In this document: piece after piece, positions 23,028 through 33,662 of the stretch
How positions within the stretch are numbered: position 1 is the stretch's first letter
How the letters are laid out: every line of letters begins with the position of its first letter
NCBI RefSeq assembly: GCF_010015445.1
Contig: NC_053116.1
Location: 3,384,068-3,448,067, forward strand
Source of the DNA: Perca fluviatilis
Lineage: Eukaryota > Chordata > Actinopteri > Perciformes > Percidae
Direction of reading: 5' to 3'
Length of the DNA: 64,000 nt
Notes under the pieces: model-generated
Told to the model about the DNA's origin: nothing
Database searches by the model: none
What the model saw: the letters and a program-made list of their open reading frames with translations, nothing else
Program-made: the position numbers and the translations under genes

Positions 23028-23583
23028 ACTAGCTAGCTATATGTCCCGGGGCTGAAGTCAGCCGACCGGGGTGTGCTAGCTGGCTAAATTAGCTTTAGAT
23101 TAATGGTCTATCTATACAGCTAACGTTAATGTTACTAGTGAACTTATTCGTGGGTTGCCCAGTGCTGTTAACCGTGGTCAAAGCAATCATACTAAATATA
23201 ACTTTATGAGCGTGTTGAACGATGAAGTAACCTCATAATGTTACCCACCAAGCATTAGCATTAACGTTAGCTACTTGTCAACCAGCACATTGTAGTAATG
23301 TTAAGCTGGATCGATATTGAAATGTATCAATAAATAAGGTCTCTGTTGTATTACTGTGTTGCAAAGGGTCATGTAATTAATCCCAAAATGATGCTGTGGG
23401 CAAAAAAAGCAGTATTACGGTTACGGGTATGCCCGTGTTCTGACGGAAGTTACTGTTCTGACCTCTGTGAAGTAAATTAAGAGAGTTTGGGTTTTTAACA
23501 TACTTGTGTGTGCAGCAGTGCCCCCTTTTGGCTAACCAGCAGCAGAAGCTTTAGTTTAAAGGTCCCATGACATTGTGCTCTTT

Positions 23584-23722
23584 GGATGCTTTTATATAGA
23601 CCTTAGTGGTCCCCTAATACTGTATCTGAAGTCTCTTTTATATAGACCTTAGTGGTCCCCTAATACTGTATCTGAAGTCTCTTTTATATAGACCTTAGTG
23701 GTTCCCTAATACTGTATCTGAA
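23584..23722. repeat. 46-bp minisatellite, left part
   Basis: About three copies of a 46-bp unit (core TAGACCTTAGTGGTCCCC), interrupted at 23722 by the CACTA element. Confidence 0.85.
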
Positions 23723-23739
23723 CACTCTTAAAAATACTG

Positions 23740-23915
23740 GGTTATTTTATTAACCCAACCACTGGGTTGAGGCTGTTTAACCCTGTATTATGTATATTCA
23801 ACCCATATTGGGTTACTTTCAGTAACCCAGTGGTTGGGTTAATGGTTTTGGACTGTGCCTTGATCTGAATAACCCAACCAATGGTCATTTTAACCCAGTG
23901 GTTTGGTTACATTCA
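23740..23915. repeat. Left subterminal repeat array of the CACTA element
   Basis: About nine AACCCA or TGGGTT words in both orientations within 175 bp. They are probably transposase-binding sites by analogy with plant CACTA elements. Confidence 0.65.
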
Positions 23916-24842
23916 AGTTTGGGATCCTCCTCCAACGGTCTTTTTCTTTTCCTCCGAGGCGGGAGAACACTTTTGTCAACGTTCAAGGTTTGTAATTTCT
24001 CATTTTTTAGAAAACTACCTCTGTCTTCGACAGAAACATGAGCTTGCTAGTTGTTAGTTATAATAATAATCATTATTTTCATAACGGGACAGCCTGTAGA
24101 ACTTTACTTTACCGAAAGCAACCGTTTCTGCACCCTCTAACGGCTACCTCTGATGCTAATTAAGCAAGCAGCTAGCAAGGAGCCTATATGCTTACTACAA
24201 CAGTGCTTGCAGTCAAACAGCAGACTTTAGCTCTGGTTAGTGGTTACTTACTTGATCTTGATTCATGGTGGTCTACACATAGGGTTGTAATATCCATACT
24301 TAGCTAGTCAGCTTTGCCGGATAGGAGGAGCATTTTAGCTCTGATAATCCAGTTAGCAACAATGATTTCTAGCTAACTATGATTCATGCATGCTATAAGG
24401 CTAGCGCAAGTTCAAGTATATAATTGAGCTAATGCTAGCTAGTCGACTAATGTAGCATGATACCTATGATTTAACTGGAGAATATTTCTAATTATCTGAG
24501 GGAGTGACACATAAACCGTGCTTTCATACCTATTTTTGTGTGTCTGGGGCAAATCATGAAACAAATTCACCAAGTTATGAGGTATTATAACGTTTTAAAA
24601 AGATCGCCAATGCTAACCGCTAGCTAGCGCTAGCTAGCTAATTGCTGACTCATGCTGTAAGCTAGCTAGTAGTACAGCTAATAGCGAAGCATTGAAGGTG
24701 CATTGCACGCATTCGGTTTACAAAGTAAATTGTGTTTAGTGTAGTTTACACACTTTGATTGTAGAAATACCACTACATTGTTATTTAACTGATTATGAAA
24801 AACCAGTAGCTAGTAGATGGCACTAGTAGCAACTTCGGTTTT

Positions 24843-24850
24843 TTTCACAT

Positions 24851-24896
<46 letters not shown>

Positions 24897-24902
24897 AGAG
24901 AG
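24843..24902. repeat. (GA)n microsatellite
   Basis: About 30 GA units with one irregular unit (GGA) in the middle, within the CACTA element just before the SAM exon. Confidence 0.95.
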
Positions 24903-24965
24903 ACTGCAAAATACACTTCCATACATTGATTGAACATTAACAGATATTTTTCTTCTTCCCTACAG

Positions 24966-26013
24966 TGATTGGATATGGATGAATTTGTTAGGCTGAAGTT
25001 AACAGAATGGCATCTTACAGAGCTGATTGACACTTTTGCAGGTGAATATGTTATATTGTTGTACTATAGGCCTCTTATTAATATTGTTGAATATGTCTAC
25101 ATTAAAAAATGAGTTACCCTATCCTCATGCATCCCCATTTTTTTGTTTAGATGTACAACATCTTGACATGTAAGAGCATTATGTAAAAGAATCTAACACT
25201 TTGTGTGCCACTGAAGACCATGCCTCCCTAAACAGAATACAATTGTGATTACTCATCACCTGTGGTCACCATTGTAGGTCCTGAAATACCATTTTGATAG
25301 TGACAGAAATTCCGCCACTATAGAAGGCAAACAATTGGCATGAGGTTATCTAAAGTCACCAACGTTGACTGGGCCATTAGGCCGTTAGATATCTCTAATA
25401 AAATGCATTTATCCTCTGGGGAGGCAGTCAGCACTGATTTCCATGTATACGATCTGGACTTGTCACAGTAATCCAAATGCATGAACCCAAAAGGAGTAAC
25501 AGTCCAATCAGAGGCCTCAGTCTGCAAAGTGTTGTGTTAAACATGCAGTTACATTCAACATCCAGGAGATGCGAATATTTCAAATAATTGACAAATGAGC
25601 TTTCATAGCAGACAGGAAATACATATGTAACTAATAATTTTCAGATTCATGGCAAGACGGGTGCACAATGTTTTCTCAGAATGGCATTGAGTTGAGATTG
25701 CTCCTATACTGGTTAAATAAAATGGCTTTGTGAAGTACTGCATCTGTTTAAAGTCACTCTCAAGCCCCTGAAAGGGCTTACATGACATTACAAAGTCCTG
25801 CCAGAGTGCCCCAACCTCCCCCCACTACCACCCTGTCTGTGTGATGAAGTTTGTTATCTTTGTAAAAAACACTAAATGTATATTTTCTGTTTTCTTTTCA
25901 GATGAGGCTATTGATCAGGAGAGTTTCCTACTGTTAGACGAGGCAACGATTGTAGCCCTTGTACCTAGGGTTGGCTTGAGGCTCAAGTTTAAAAAAAATT
26001 CAGAGAATTTGTT
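24966..26013 (+). CDS. SAM-domain exons of the CACTA accessory gene
   Basis: The first exon follows a CCCTACAG acceptor at 24965, has its ATG at 24975 (MDEFVRLKLTEWHLTELIDT) and a donor after 25041. The second exon (25902-26013) joins in phase and reads DEAIDQESFLLLDEATIVAL, then PRVGLRLKFKK. Together they form a roughly 60-residue sterile alpha motif: helix, W-x-L, acidic turn, LLLxEATI, then GxRLKFKK. SAM domains make protein-protein contacts. The donor GTAAGT at 26014 overlaps an in-frame stop, so without splicing the product is a SAM-only peptide of about 60 residues. With splicing it leads over the transposase into the exons from 28595 on. The exact join is uncertain. Confidence 0.75.
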
Positions 26014-26026
26014 GTAAGTACTGAAA

Positions 26027-28495
26027 ATGGCCTATATTTGTTTTAAATGTAAGGCTAGAGTGGAGGGCATCTTTAGGCATCTTAGGGCAGTCCATAATGT
26101 CAATGCATCGTCAAAGTACTTTCAGTGCTGTGAAAATGGCTGTGGCCGGACATTTTCCTACATAAGGTCCTATAGGAGACATCTCCTTAGCCACAGTGGC
26201 AATGACCAGATTGACGAATGCCCTAAAGAAAATGATGGTGATGTCCAACTGATGGATGTCAGCCATCATGAGGCTGAAACAGCAACACAGGGTTCAGCAG
26301 AGGGGGGTGTAGAAGACACCATTGACAGTAAGGGGTTGCAAGACAGAGTAGCCTTGTTTCTGGCAAACCTCAAATCGTCTGCTAACACACTGTCATCAGT
26401 GAACAACGTCGTACACCACACCTCAGAGTTAATTGATGACATTGTTAAAACATTACAAGCCAAAACCATGGCCCTTTTTGCCAAGTTTGGCCATGGGCAG
26501 GACCCTGAAATTGAAGCCCTCAATCAGGACTTTTTAATGTCCCGTCAGCCCTTCAAAGGGCTTGAAAGTGATTTTAAACAGATCCAATATTTCACAAAGT
26601 TAGGCCATTTTATTGAGCCGATTGAGGAGGAATTTCAGGGACAGTCTTATGTTCAGAGGACAGACGGTGAAACAGGTACTGTAAGACAGGTGGCTGTGAA
26701 GGACACATTCCAACGTGTCCCTCTCGAGCCCCTTCTAACAAAGTTGCTTGGAATACCTGGAATTATGAATTCTATAATTGATTGGCAGCATCAAAAGAGG
26801 GATGTCCTCCAGGATCTATACGATGGAGATTACTGTAGAAGTCATCCTCTCTTCTCAAGAGAGTTTTCCATCCCTCTTATACTATATGCCGACAACTGTG
26901 AAACTGTCAATCCATTAGGTTCAAAAACAGGCACACATAAATTAGGATTTATATACTTCGCAATCAAAAGCCTGCCAAGTGACCTACTGTCTAATTTGCG
27001 GTCACTATTTCTATTGGCAGTTTACAAATCATCTGACGCAAAACAGTACGGGATTGATGCTGTATTGCGGCCCATTGTCGATGAGATCCAACATTTAGAG
27101 CAAAAAGGAATTGTGCTGAACACAGATGATTATAGGGGCGTGGTGAAGTTCACGGTTGTTCAGATGTTGGGGGATAATCTAGGACTCCATGCTATGCTAC
27201 GGTACAACGAGAGCTTTTCCGGCAACCATGTGTGCAGGTGGTGCAAAGTGCACAGAGAGACACAGCGAGTTCAGACTGTTTTGGAACCTGAGCTAACACG
27301 CACTGTCATTACCCATCAGAGAGACTTAGATCTGGCAAATCCATCCATGACAGGACTCAAGAGGGACAGTGTACTGAACCAATTGTCATTTTATCATGTC
27401 ACTCACAATATTGCACCCGATATAATGCATGACATTTTGGAGGGTGTTGGACCGTATGAAATCAAGCTGGTCTTGAATGCACTGATTGATCAAAAAGTTC
27501 TGAGTCTAGATCAGCTTAATTATAGACTCACCAGCTTTGATTACGGTTTTTCAGACAGGGTGAACAAGCCTTCCCTGCTGAGTAGACATGATCTTAAAAA
27601 CGCTGATAAAGCCATGCGGCAGTCAGCAGCACAAACCTGGTGCTTACTCAGATTGTTACCTTTAGTAATTGGGGATTTAATACCAGAGGGCAATCAACAG
27701 TGGGAGCTTCTGCTGATACTCCTCAATTGCATGGAATTCATTTTCTCACCATCCATTACCTCACCGGGGATAATGTTTCTTGAGAAGATCATACAGGAAC
27801 ACCACAGCCTCTTCCTTGAGCTTTTCCCTGACTTCCACTGGAGGCCAAAGCATCACTTCATGCTTCACTATCCCATGGCCATTAAACAGTTGGGGCCATT
27901 AAGGCAGTATTGGGCAATGCGATTTGAGGCCAAACATGGGTTTTTTAAGCGTATCAGCCATGTAACATGCAATTTCAGAAACATTGCCAAAACCATGGCG
28001 TTCCGGCATCAAATTATGCAATGTTACCACTTCATGTCGAACTCTGTGTTGTCACACATTCCAGAGATTGGGCCAGGACATAGCTCATTTCTTGCCACCA
28101 TTGAGGGCATAAAAGACATCCAGGGTGCCTTAGATGTCCCTCTTTTCAGTGAGGCCTATCTCCCAGCATGGGTAAAATATAAGGGCACTGAGTACAGATC
28201 AGGGATGATGGTACTCCTCTCCTGTGACTCTGAAGGTGATCCACAGTTTGGGTTGATTACAACTGTGCTGGTGCTCAATGAAACTACAAAATCACCCATA
28301 ATTAAGCTGGTCATTCAAAAATGGCAGACAACAGGTTTTGAGAGGCACTTCTTTGCATACTCTGTTGTCCCCACCTCAAGCTTAATACCTACAAACATTG
28401 AGGACTTACTTGATCACCACCCACTGCATGCTGTCAAGTCGTACAGAGAGAATGATGACAGACTGTTCATTTCTCTCCGCTACAGAATCTTTTAA
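26027..28495 (+). CDS. CACTA/EnSpm (tnp2-like) transposase with N-terminal C2H2 fingers, 822 aa, intact
   Basis: The ATG lies 13 nt after the SAM exon donor. Residues 5-23 (C-x2-C-x9-H-x4-H) and about 34-56 (FSYIRSYRRHLLSH) are two zinc fingers, probably for DNA binding. The catalytic region shows the tnp2 signature: LILYADNCETVNPLGSKTGT at about 284-303, then GDNLGLHAM near 382, a CRWC knuckle at 403-406, and DIMHDILEGVGPYE at 465-478. Candidate DDE residues are D289, D383 and E472, an inference from spacing. Further on is a MRFEAKHGFFK block typical of these enzymes. The enzyme would cut and rejoin the CACT ends. The frame is unbroken and single-exon, starts and stops cleanly, and sits in the intron of the SAM gene. 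Confidence 0.85.
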   Translation: MAYICFKCKARVEGIFRHLRAVHNVNASSKYFQCCENGCGRTFSYIRSYRRHLLSHSGNDQIDECPKENDGDVQLMDVSHHEAETATQGSAEGGVEDTIDSKGLQDRVALFLANLKSSANTLSSVNNVVHHTSELIDDIVKTLQAKTMALFAKFGHGQDPEIEALNQDFLMSRQPFKGLESDFKQIQYFTKLGHFIEPIEEEFQGQSYVQRTDGETGTVRQVAVKDTFQRVPLEPLLTKLLGIPGIMNSIIDWQHQKRDVLQDLYDGDYCRSHPLFSREFSIPLILYADNCETVNPLGSKTGTHKLGFIYFAIKSLPSDLLSNLRSLFLLAVYKSSDAKQYGIDAVLRPIVDEIQHLEQKGIVLNTDDYRGVVKFTVVQMLGDNLGLHAMLRYNESFSGNHVCRWCKVHRETQRVQTVLEPELTRTVITHQRDLDLANPSMTGLKRDSVLNQLSFYHVTHNIAPDIMHDILEGVGPYEIKLVLNALIDQKVLSLDQLNYRLTSFDYGFSDRVNKPSLLSRHDLKNADKAMRQSAAQTWCLLRLLPLVIGDLIPEGNQQWELLLILLNCMEFIFSPSITSPGIMFLEKIIQEHHSLFLELFPDFHWRPKHHFMLHYPMAIKQLGPLRQYWAMRFEAKHGFFKRISHVTCNFRNIAKTMAFRHQIMQCYHFMSNSVLSHIPEIGPGHSSFLATIEGIKDIQGALDVPLFSEAYLPAWVKYKGTEYRSGMMVLLSCDSEGDPQFGLITTVLVLNETTKSPIIKLVIQKWQTTGFERHFFAYSVVPTSSLIPTNIEDLLDHHPLHAVKSYRENDDRLFISLRYRIF

Positions 28496-28594
28496 AGTTG
28501 CCAAAATTGCCATTGCTGGTGTATTTAGTTCTATTGGTTCTACTTTTTTTTTCTTCTGTTCTGGGTTACAAATGGCTCTCCTCCACACCCCTAG

Positions 28595-29943
28595 GTACAA
28601 ATTCACAAGACAACACAGCATGTACAGGTAAGTAGAGGTAAATAGTGGTACACAAGTAGAAGTCTACTATATCACCAGGATTTACCATAAGCAAATAAAT
28701 GTCATTGATGTTTACTTCTTTATCATCTTTCCAGACTGATAGTGCCCTGCTAACAGCAGCCCTCGGACCACTGACAGAAGAGCCACAAATTTCTGTAGCT
28801 GACCTACCACAGGAGACAGCCAATGAGGAAACTGTGAATTCCCTTCCACTTGTTTTTGAAGTCATTCCTGTGTTTGTAAGTCACATGCTAACATATTGGT
28901 TGCTAGTTATACTGTAACAAGTTCCAAATCTACTAGCCATATAAAACCTTAGCACATGCAACCACACTGGCTTCCAGTGGCCTCCTGAGTCCAAGTTAAA
29001 ATACTCCTGACAAGGCCCCACACAACCATGCCCCCACTGACCTTGCTGACCAGAAAACCGCCACCCCTGTCTATCCACAACCATACACCTGCTGATTTTA
29101 AAAGTAAATTGAAAATCTCTTTTAGGTGGTATATGGAATGACTAACTAAATACTATTTTTTGCCCTTATGAATGTAATGTATTTTCTGTGAATTCTCTAT
29201 TTCCAAGGACATTAGACCGATAATGGCAGCCACCTCAGAGGGCACAGGAATTCTTGTCAACTTAGACCATAATGGTCAATTGTTCTATAAGGAGAGAAGA
29301 TGCCTGGTGAGAATTTTAGTTTCTCACCTAATGGAGAAATTTGGGGAAACGTAAGTACATTTATGTCAATGATGTTCTTTAATACCTCATTTTCAACTTG
29401 ACATTTAGCAATTCATATTGTAAGAAGATGAACATTTGCTTTCCCCTTTTCAAACCTTTTCAGATGTGTTGTTTTGTGTTATAAGTATTATAACGACTCG
29501 TAACATTTATTTTTAACAGACCCTCAACCAACACAAAGATTGCCCTTGCTAATTCCTTGATCCAGACATTCCCATGTCTCAGGGATTCCTCTGACACTGG
29601 CAGGGTGAGGATCTTACTTTTATTTTGTTATATTTTGGGTCAGTGTTAAGTTTGAGATCCAAGATCTAAACTAATAAATAAGTTCAACAAGGACCCTATG
29701 ACGTATATGTTAAAAATAGCTGTAAATAATGATCATTGTAACCAGTAATCTGTTCCAACCCTGTTCATAGGTATGTGATAGCTGAGCTCATTAACAATTA
29801 AGAGGCTAATTATGTTTTATTTTTTCCTTGTGAAGAGCTCATGGTTTGCCAAGGGCAGGAAGGCAATGCCATCAACTGGCTTCTTGGAGGAAAGGCTGCG
29901 CAACATACGGAAAAGGTTAAGGGCCACGAATCGTCCTCAACAA
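28595..29943 (+). CDS. Middle exons of the CACTA accessory gene
   Basis: Exons with good splice sites and matching phases: 28735-28875 (TDSALLTAALGPLTEEPQ, donor GTAAGT), 29208-29350 (DIRPIMAATSEGTGILVN), 29520-29604 (PSTNTKIALANSLIQTFP) and 29836-29943 (SSWFAKGRKAMPSTGFLEER). A possible small exon lies at 28595-28627. The protein resembles uncharacterised fish transposon proteins that begin with a SAM domain; its role is unknown, perhaps a DNA- or transposase-binding partner like plant TnpA. The link from the SAM exon is not in frame with 28735 as drawn; an acceptor at 28740 (GATAG) would restore phase. Either a different splice site is used or there is a small lesion. Confidence 0.6.
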
Positions 29944-30237
29944 GTAGGAGAGGACTCCGTCTTACTTCGATTCAATAACAACCTCTACAACTTCACGCCC
30001 TACTTCAATTCCAACTTAAACAAAAACAAACACCCTCTTTTCCCTTTTTCCCCCAACAAAAAAAAAAACACACCCTCTCATTGTTTGACTTAACTGTGTT
30101 GCTGGTAGACTATTTTTTGACTAGCTATATTTGGTGAGTGGAGTGATTGGAACAATGAGAATAACCATACCATGGCCACAGAATTTTTAGTTTAGCTACC
30201 TCTTATTTTACCACTACACTTCTGTCTACCATTGTGA

Positions 30238-30508
30238 GAAGATTTATTTATTTATATTAGGACAATGCACATTAATCAACATTTCTTTAAATGCGCCAGT
30301 GTTAGCCAGTCGGATAATTTTCAACTGTAGTCCTAGTTGCATGCATGTCTTTATGGTGGGAAGAAACCGGAGCACCCGGAGGAAACCCACGCAAGCACGG
30401 GGAGAACATGCAAACTCCACACAGAAAGGCCCGGGACATGGGTTCGAACCCAGAACCTTCTTGCTGTGAGGCAGAAGTGCTAACCACTGAGCCACAGCAC
30501 AGCAATAC
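30238..30508 (-). mobile_element. tRNA-derived SINE
   Basis: On the minus strand the head reads GGCTCAGTGGTTAGCACT (A-box) and GGGTTCGAACCC (B-box), followed by the conserved fish block with GAGTTTGCATGTTCTCCCCG, and an AAATA tail at 30240-30257. It sits in an intron of the CACTA accessory gene. Confidence 0.75.
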
Positions 30509-30539
30509 TTTAAATGTAATTTTCTTATTAAAAAATGTG

Positions 30540-30712
30540 CTGGGGGCCCTAGCTGGCCTAGTGGTTAGGGCACCAGCTCCACACCACCACCACTCCGTTA
30601 ACACAGATCCTAACCCGTGCTCCTTTCCGGAACCTTTCTCCACTCACTTGCTTCCTATCATTCTCTACTGTCCTATCTGATTAAAGGCAAAAACAAACAA
30701 AAAAATAACTTT
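30540..30712 (+). mobile_element. tRNA-derived SINE (second family)
   Basis: The head TGGCCTAGTGGTTAGGGC resembles an A-box. The 3' end CTACTGTCCTATCTGATTAA followed by an A-rich tail is typical of a common fish SINE. The B-box is degraded. Confidence 0.55.
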
Positions 30713-30798
30713 AAAAAACAAAGTGCTGGGCTCTTTTTTCATTTTCATATAATTCTTTGATCTGGTCTTGATTCTTTGCAGCCTCACCCATATCCCAG

Positions 30799-32020
30799 GA
30801 GAGAGCGGAGGAGATGACTGAATGGCTGAGGCATAACTCGGCGCCGAGCAACCAGTTAGAAAACTACATGGAGGCGACCGCTGTTTACCGTGCCGACTGG
30901 CTACACAAGAACACAGGCAAATCAATTGCTGAGGTTCTCCAAGAGTTCCCCCGACTCCTGTGTCCAGGCATGGTATGTACCTCAGTGCCCCTCAAATCTT
31001 TTTTGTCAGTCTTACAATTTGTATGGGTCAGACTGGGGCAGAAACACAAAACTCACACTTAAATTCATTCTCTCTCTATCACTTGATCTTCTTCTCTCTC
31101 ACTGTCTCTCACAAACACAGACACACACACTCTCTCTCTCTCTCTCTCTCTCTGATCTTATTATTTTTGTTTTGATAATATATGATGTAATTATTCTACA
31201 TCTCCCCCCTCTCAGATTGCGCAGGACTTCGAAGTCCTTTATAAAGAGGCATCAAACAAAATGTTTGTGAGCTGGAGGAGGTTCAGCGAGAAGATTCTGT
31301 ATGTGGCCCAACGGGAGGGGAAGCTTCACATGCAGACAAAGTCTTTGTCTCAAGGTAGAAACTATAACACCAACATAACCCTTAGATTTGTATATTTGGA
31401 TTTGTGCATTTTTCGAGCCATACGCTACTCTATGATAATAGATAAATAAACTATGATAATACTTATGTCAAACTATTTTCTTTCTTTACAGGCTCCAAAG
31501 ACTACGTTGCCCTGAGGGTTCTGCCAAGCCTGATGCCTCCTGCAGTCTTCAGGATGGGCCGAAAGACATTGAGGACTACAGTGTCTGACGCCATGAAGGC
31601 TTTCATTGATCTTAAGCCTGTGAGTAGTCCTAGACTCACACAGCCCCTTACATCTAGTGATGCAGGTCTTTTAATGTAAAATCTGTTAGAAAACCTTAGC
31701 TGTCAGCTGGTCACAGTCTTTGTCATTCAAGTACTTTATTTATGGAATATTATTATTATTTGCAGGTTGGAACAAACATGGTGGAGTACCTTCAGGCAGC
31801 AGAGCAGACCAGGCCATACCCCTACACCCTGGTGTTGGGAGGCGATGAGCACTGCTCACAGGCATTCACCATTCTCAGTGGGCAGGCCCTGGAGCACGAC
31901 AGCATTGTCCAAGCTGTGGATGTTTGTTTCAAATGTTTTTATGTGTTCGACATCAAATTCCCAAAGCAGTGTTCCTCTGCTTGGCAGTTCCTCCAGGAGG
32001 CTGTCTATGGAATGGGGGGG
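30799..32020 (+). CDS. Final exons of the CACTA accessory gene
   Basis: Exons 30799-30972 ([20 protein letters not shown]), 31216-31354 ([20 protein letters not shown]), 31492-31619 ([20 protein letters not shown]) and 31766 to about 32020 ([20 protein letters not shown], then [20 protein letters not shown]) join phase to phase with GT-AG sites. The last exon has no stop in its expected place: a G-run (32012-32023) is followed by a long CT repeat that carries the frame on into Ser/Leu repeats. I take that extension as damage, not protein. No enzyme motif is visible. Confidence 0.65.
31121..31154. repeat. (CT)n microsatellite
   Basis: About 15 CT units in an intron of the CACTA accessory gene. 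Confidence 0.9.
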
Positions 32021-32077
32021 GGGGTAATGTGGCCCCATGTGTTCGTTTTTTGGAAACACTCATGCAATAAGGGAATC

Positions 32078-32187
32078 TCTCTCTCTCTGTCTCTCTCTGC
32101 CTCTCTCTGCCTGCCTCCCTCTCTCTGCCTCTGCCTCCCTCTCTCTCTCTCTGCCTCCCTCTCTCTCTGTCTGTCTCTCTCTGCCTC

Positions 32188-32221
<34 letters not shown>

Positions 32222-32663
32222 GCCTGCCTCCCTCTCTCTGCCTCCCTCTCTCTCTCTCTCTCTGCCTGCCTGCCTCCCTCTCTCTGTCTCTGCCTCTCTC
32301 TCTCTCTCTGCCTCCCTCTCTCTCTCTCTCTCTGCCTGCCTCCCTCTCTCTCTCTCTGTCTCTCTGTCTCTCACTGTCTCTCTGCCTCCCTCTCTCTCTC
32401 TGTCTCTCTCTGCCTCTCTCTCTCTCTCTCTGCCTCCCTCTCTCTGTCTCTCTCCCTCCCTCTCTCTGTCTCTGCCTCTCTCTCTCTCTCTCTCCCTCTC
32501 TCTGCCTCCCTCTCTGTCTCTGCCTCTCTCTCTCTCTCTGCCTCCCTCTCTCTCTCTGTCTCTGTCTCTCTGCCTCCCTCTCTCTCTCTCTCTGCCTGCC
32601 TCCCTCTCTCTGTCTCTCTCTCTCTCTCTCTCTTCTCTCTGCCTCCCTCTCTCTCTCTCTCTG

Positions 32664-32720
<57 letters not shown>

Positions 32721-32783
32721 CTCTCTGTCTCTCTCTCTGCCTCTCTCTGTCTCTCTCTCTGCCTCCCCCTCTCTCTCTCTCTT
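32078..32783. repeat. 700-bp CT-rich array (CTCTCTGCCTCC-type units)
   Basis: A pure pyrimidine-type array of CT runs punctuated by TG, GCCT and CCC. It yields long Ser/Leu reading frames on the plus strand and Arg/Glu frames on the minus strand that are not genes. It interrupts the 3' end of the CACTA accessory gene. Confidence 0.95.
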
Positions 32784-33244
32784 TATTGTTAATAATTGTT
32801 ATTGTTATTGGGCTTGTTATTGTTTTTCCAGTTTTTAAGTTAAATGAGTAAATTAAATATTAAATGTTTATTGTTGGGCTTAGTTGTGTTTAGCCTACAG
32901 CTTGATGAATGAGCGAAGTCGTGATGTCATGTTGGCACAGCGACAAGTCTGAAGAGACGGCCAGCGTCTTTAGTTATTGTTGTGACTTCATGATGATTGT
33001 GTAAAATGCAGCAGCAGTTTTTTTACAGATTTTAAACCTTTTGAACATTTGCTGAAGAACTAACAAAGAACTGCTGTTACAGGAACACGCCTGCTGATTG
33101 CTTCCTTTTTCACACCAACAGAAAGTTAAATGAATAAATTAAATATTCAATAAAATCATTGGCATTAATGAAGTGTATGCATTGTCTATTATTATTATTA
33201 TTATTAAAAATATAGTAATTTCATAGATAGAAGGATAACTTAAT
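32784..33244. other. 3' non-coding part of the CACTA element
   Basis: No gene seen. AT-rich, with a short ATT repeat at about 33188-33206. Confidence 0.5.
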
Positions 33245-33500
33245 TAATGGGTCAAATATCAACCCAACAAGGGGGTCAATTTAACCCAATATTTGGGCTG
33301 GTGGGCCTGACCCAGTAATGAGTTGCATTAACCCAACATTGGTGTCAGAATGACCCAGATTTTGGGTTAGGCGAAGCAACCCATATACTGGGTTAAAATT
33401 TCAACCCAACTCAAAAAGTCAAAACAACCCAGCATGTGTTCTGTCCTATATTGAACCAGGTACTGGGTTGGGAATAACCCAATTTGGGTTATTTTCAGCC
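33245..33500. repeat. Right subterminal repeat array of the CACTA element
   Basis: More than a dozen AACCCA/TGGGTT and GACCCA-type words in 255 bp, mirroring the left array. Confidence 0.65.
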
Positions 33501-33515
33501 CAGTATTTTTTAGTG

Positions 33516-33662
33516 TGAAGTCTCTTTTATATAGACCTTAGTGGTCCCCTAATACTGTATCTGAAGTCTCTTTTATATAGACCTTAGTGGTCCCCTAATA
33601 CTGTATCTGAAGTCTCTTTTCTATAGACCTTAATGGTCCCCTAATACTGTATCTGAAGTCTC
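33516..33662. repeat. 46-bp minisatellite, right part
   Basis: About three more copies of the same unit continue immediately after the CACTA element, confirming that one array was split. Confidence 0.85.

Larger units (their letters stand above)
23723..33515 (+). mobile_element. CACTA/EnSpm-like transposon, 9.8 kb, two genes
   Basis: The ends are CACTCTTAAAAATACTGGG (left) and, reverse complemented, CACTAAAAAATACTGGG (right). The duplication is 2-4 bp; TGAA is the reading that leaves CACT at both ends. Subterminal arrays of AACCCA/TGGGTT words lie inside each end (about 23740-23915 and 33245-33500), as in CACTA elements, where transposase-binding repeats sit there. Inside are a SAM-domain gene in many exons (24975 to about 32020) and an intact 822-codon transposase (26027-28495) on the same strand, lying within that gene's intron. 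Later additions are GA and CT microsatellites and two SINEs. The transposase frame is unbroken, which suggests recent activity. Confidence 0.85.

Noticed and set aside
30420..30508. A tRNA gene on the minus strand (A-box and B-box present)
   Set aside because: The boxes are followed by a known type of SINE body and an AAATA tail, and no cloverleaf acceptor stem was found.
32037..32792. Long Ser/Leu-rich plus-strand frame and Arg/Glu-rich minus-strand frame
   Set aside because: They are translations of a CT/GA low-complexity array.
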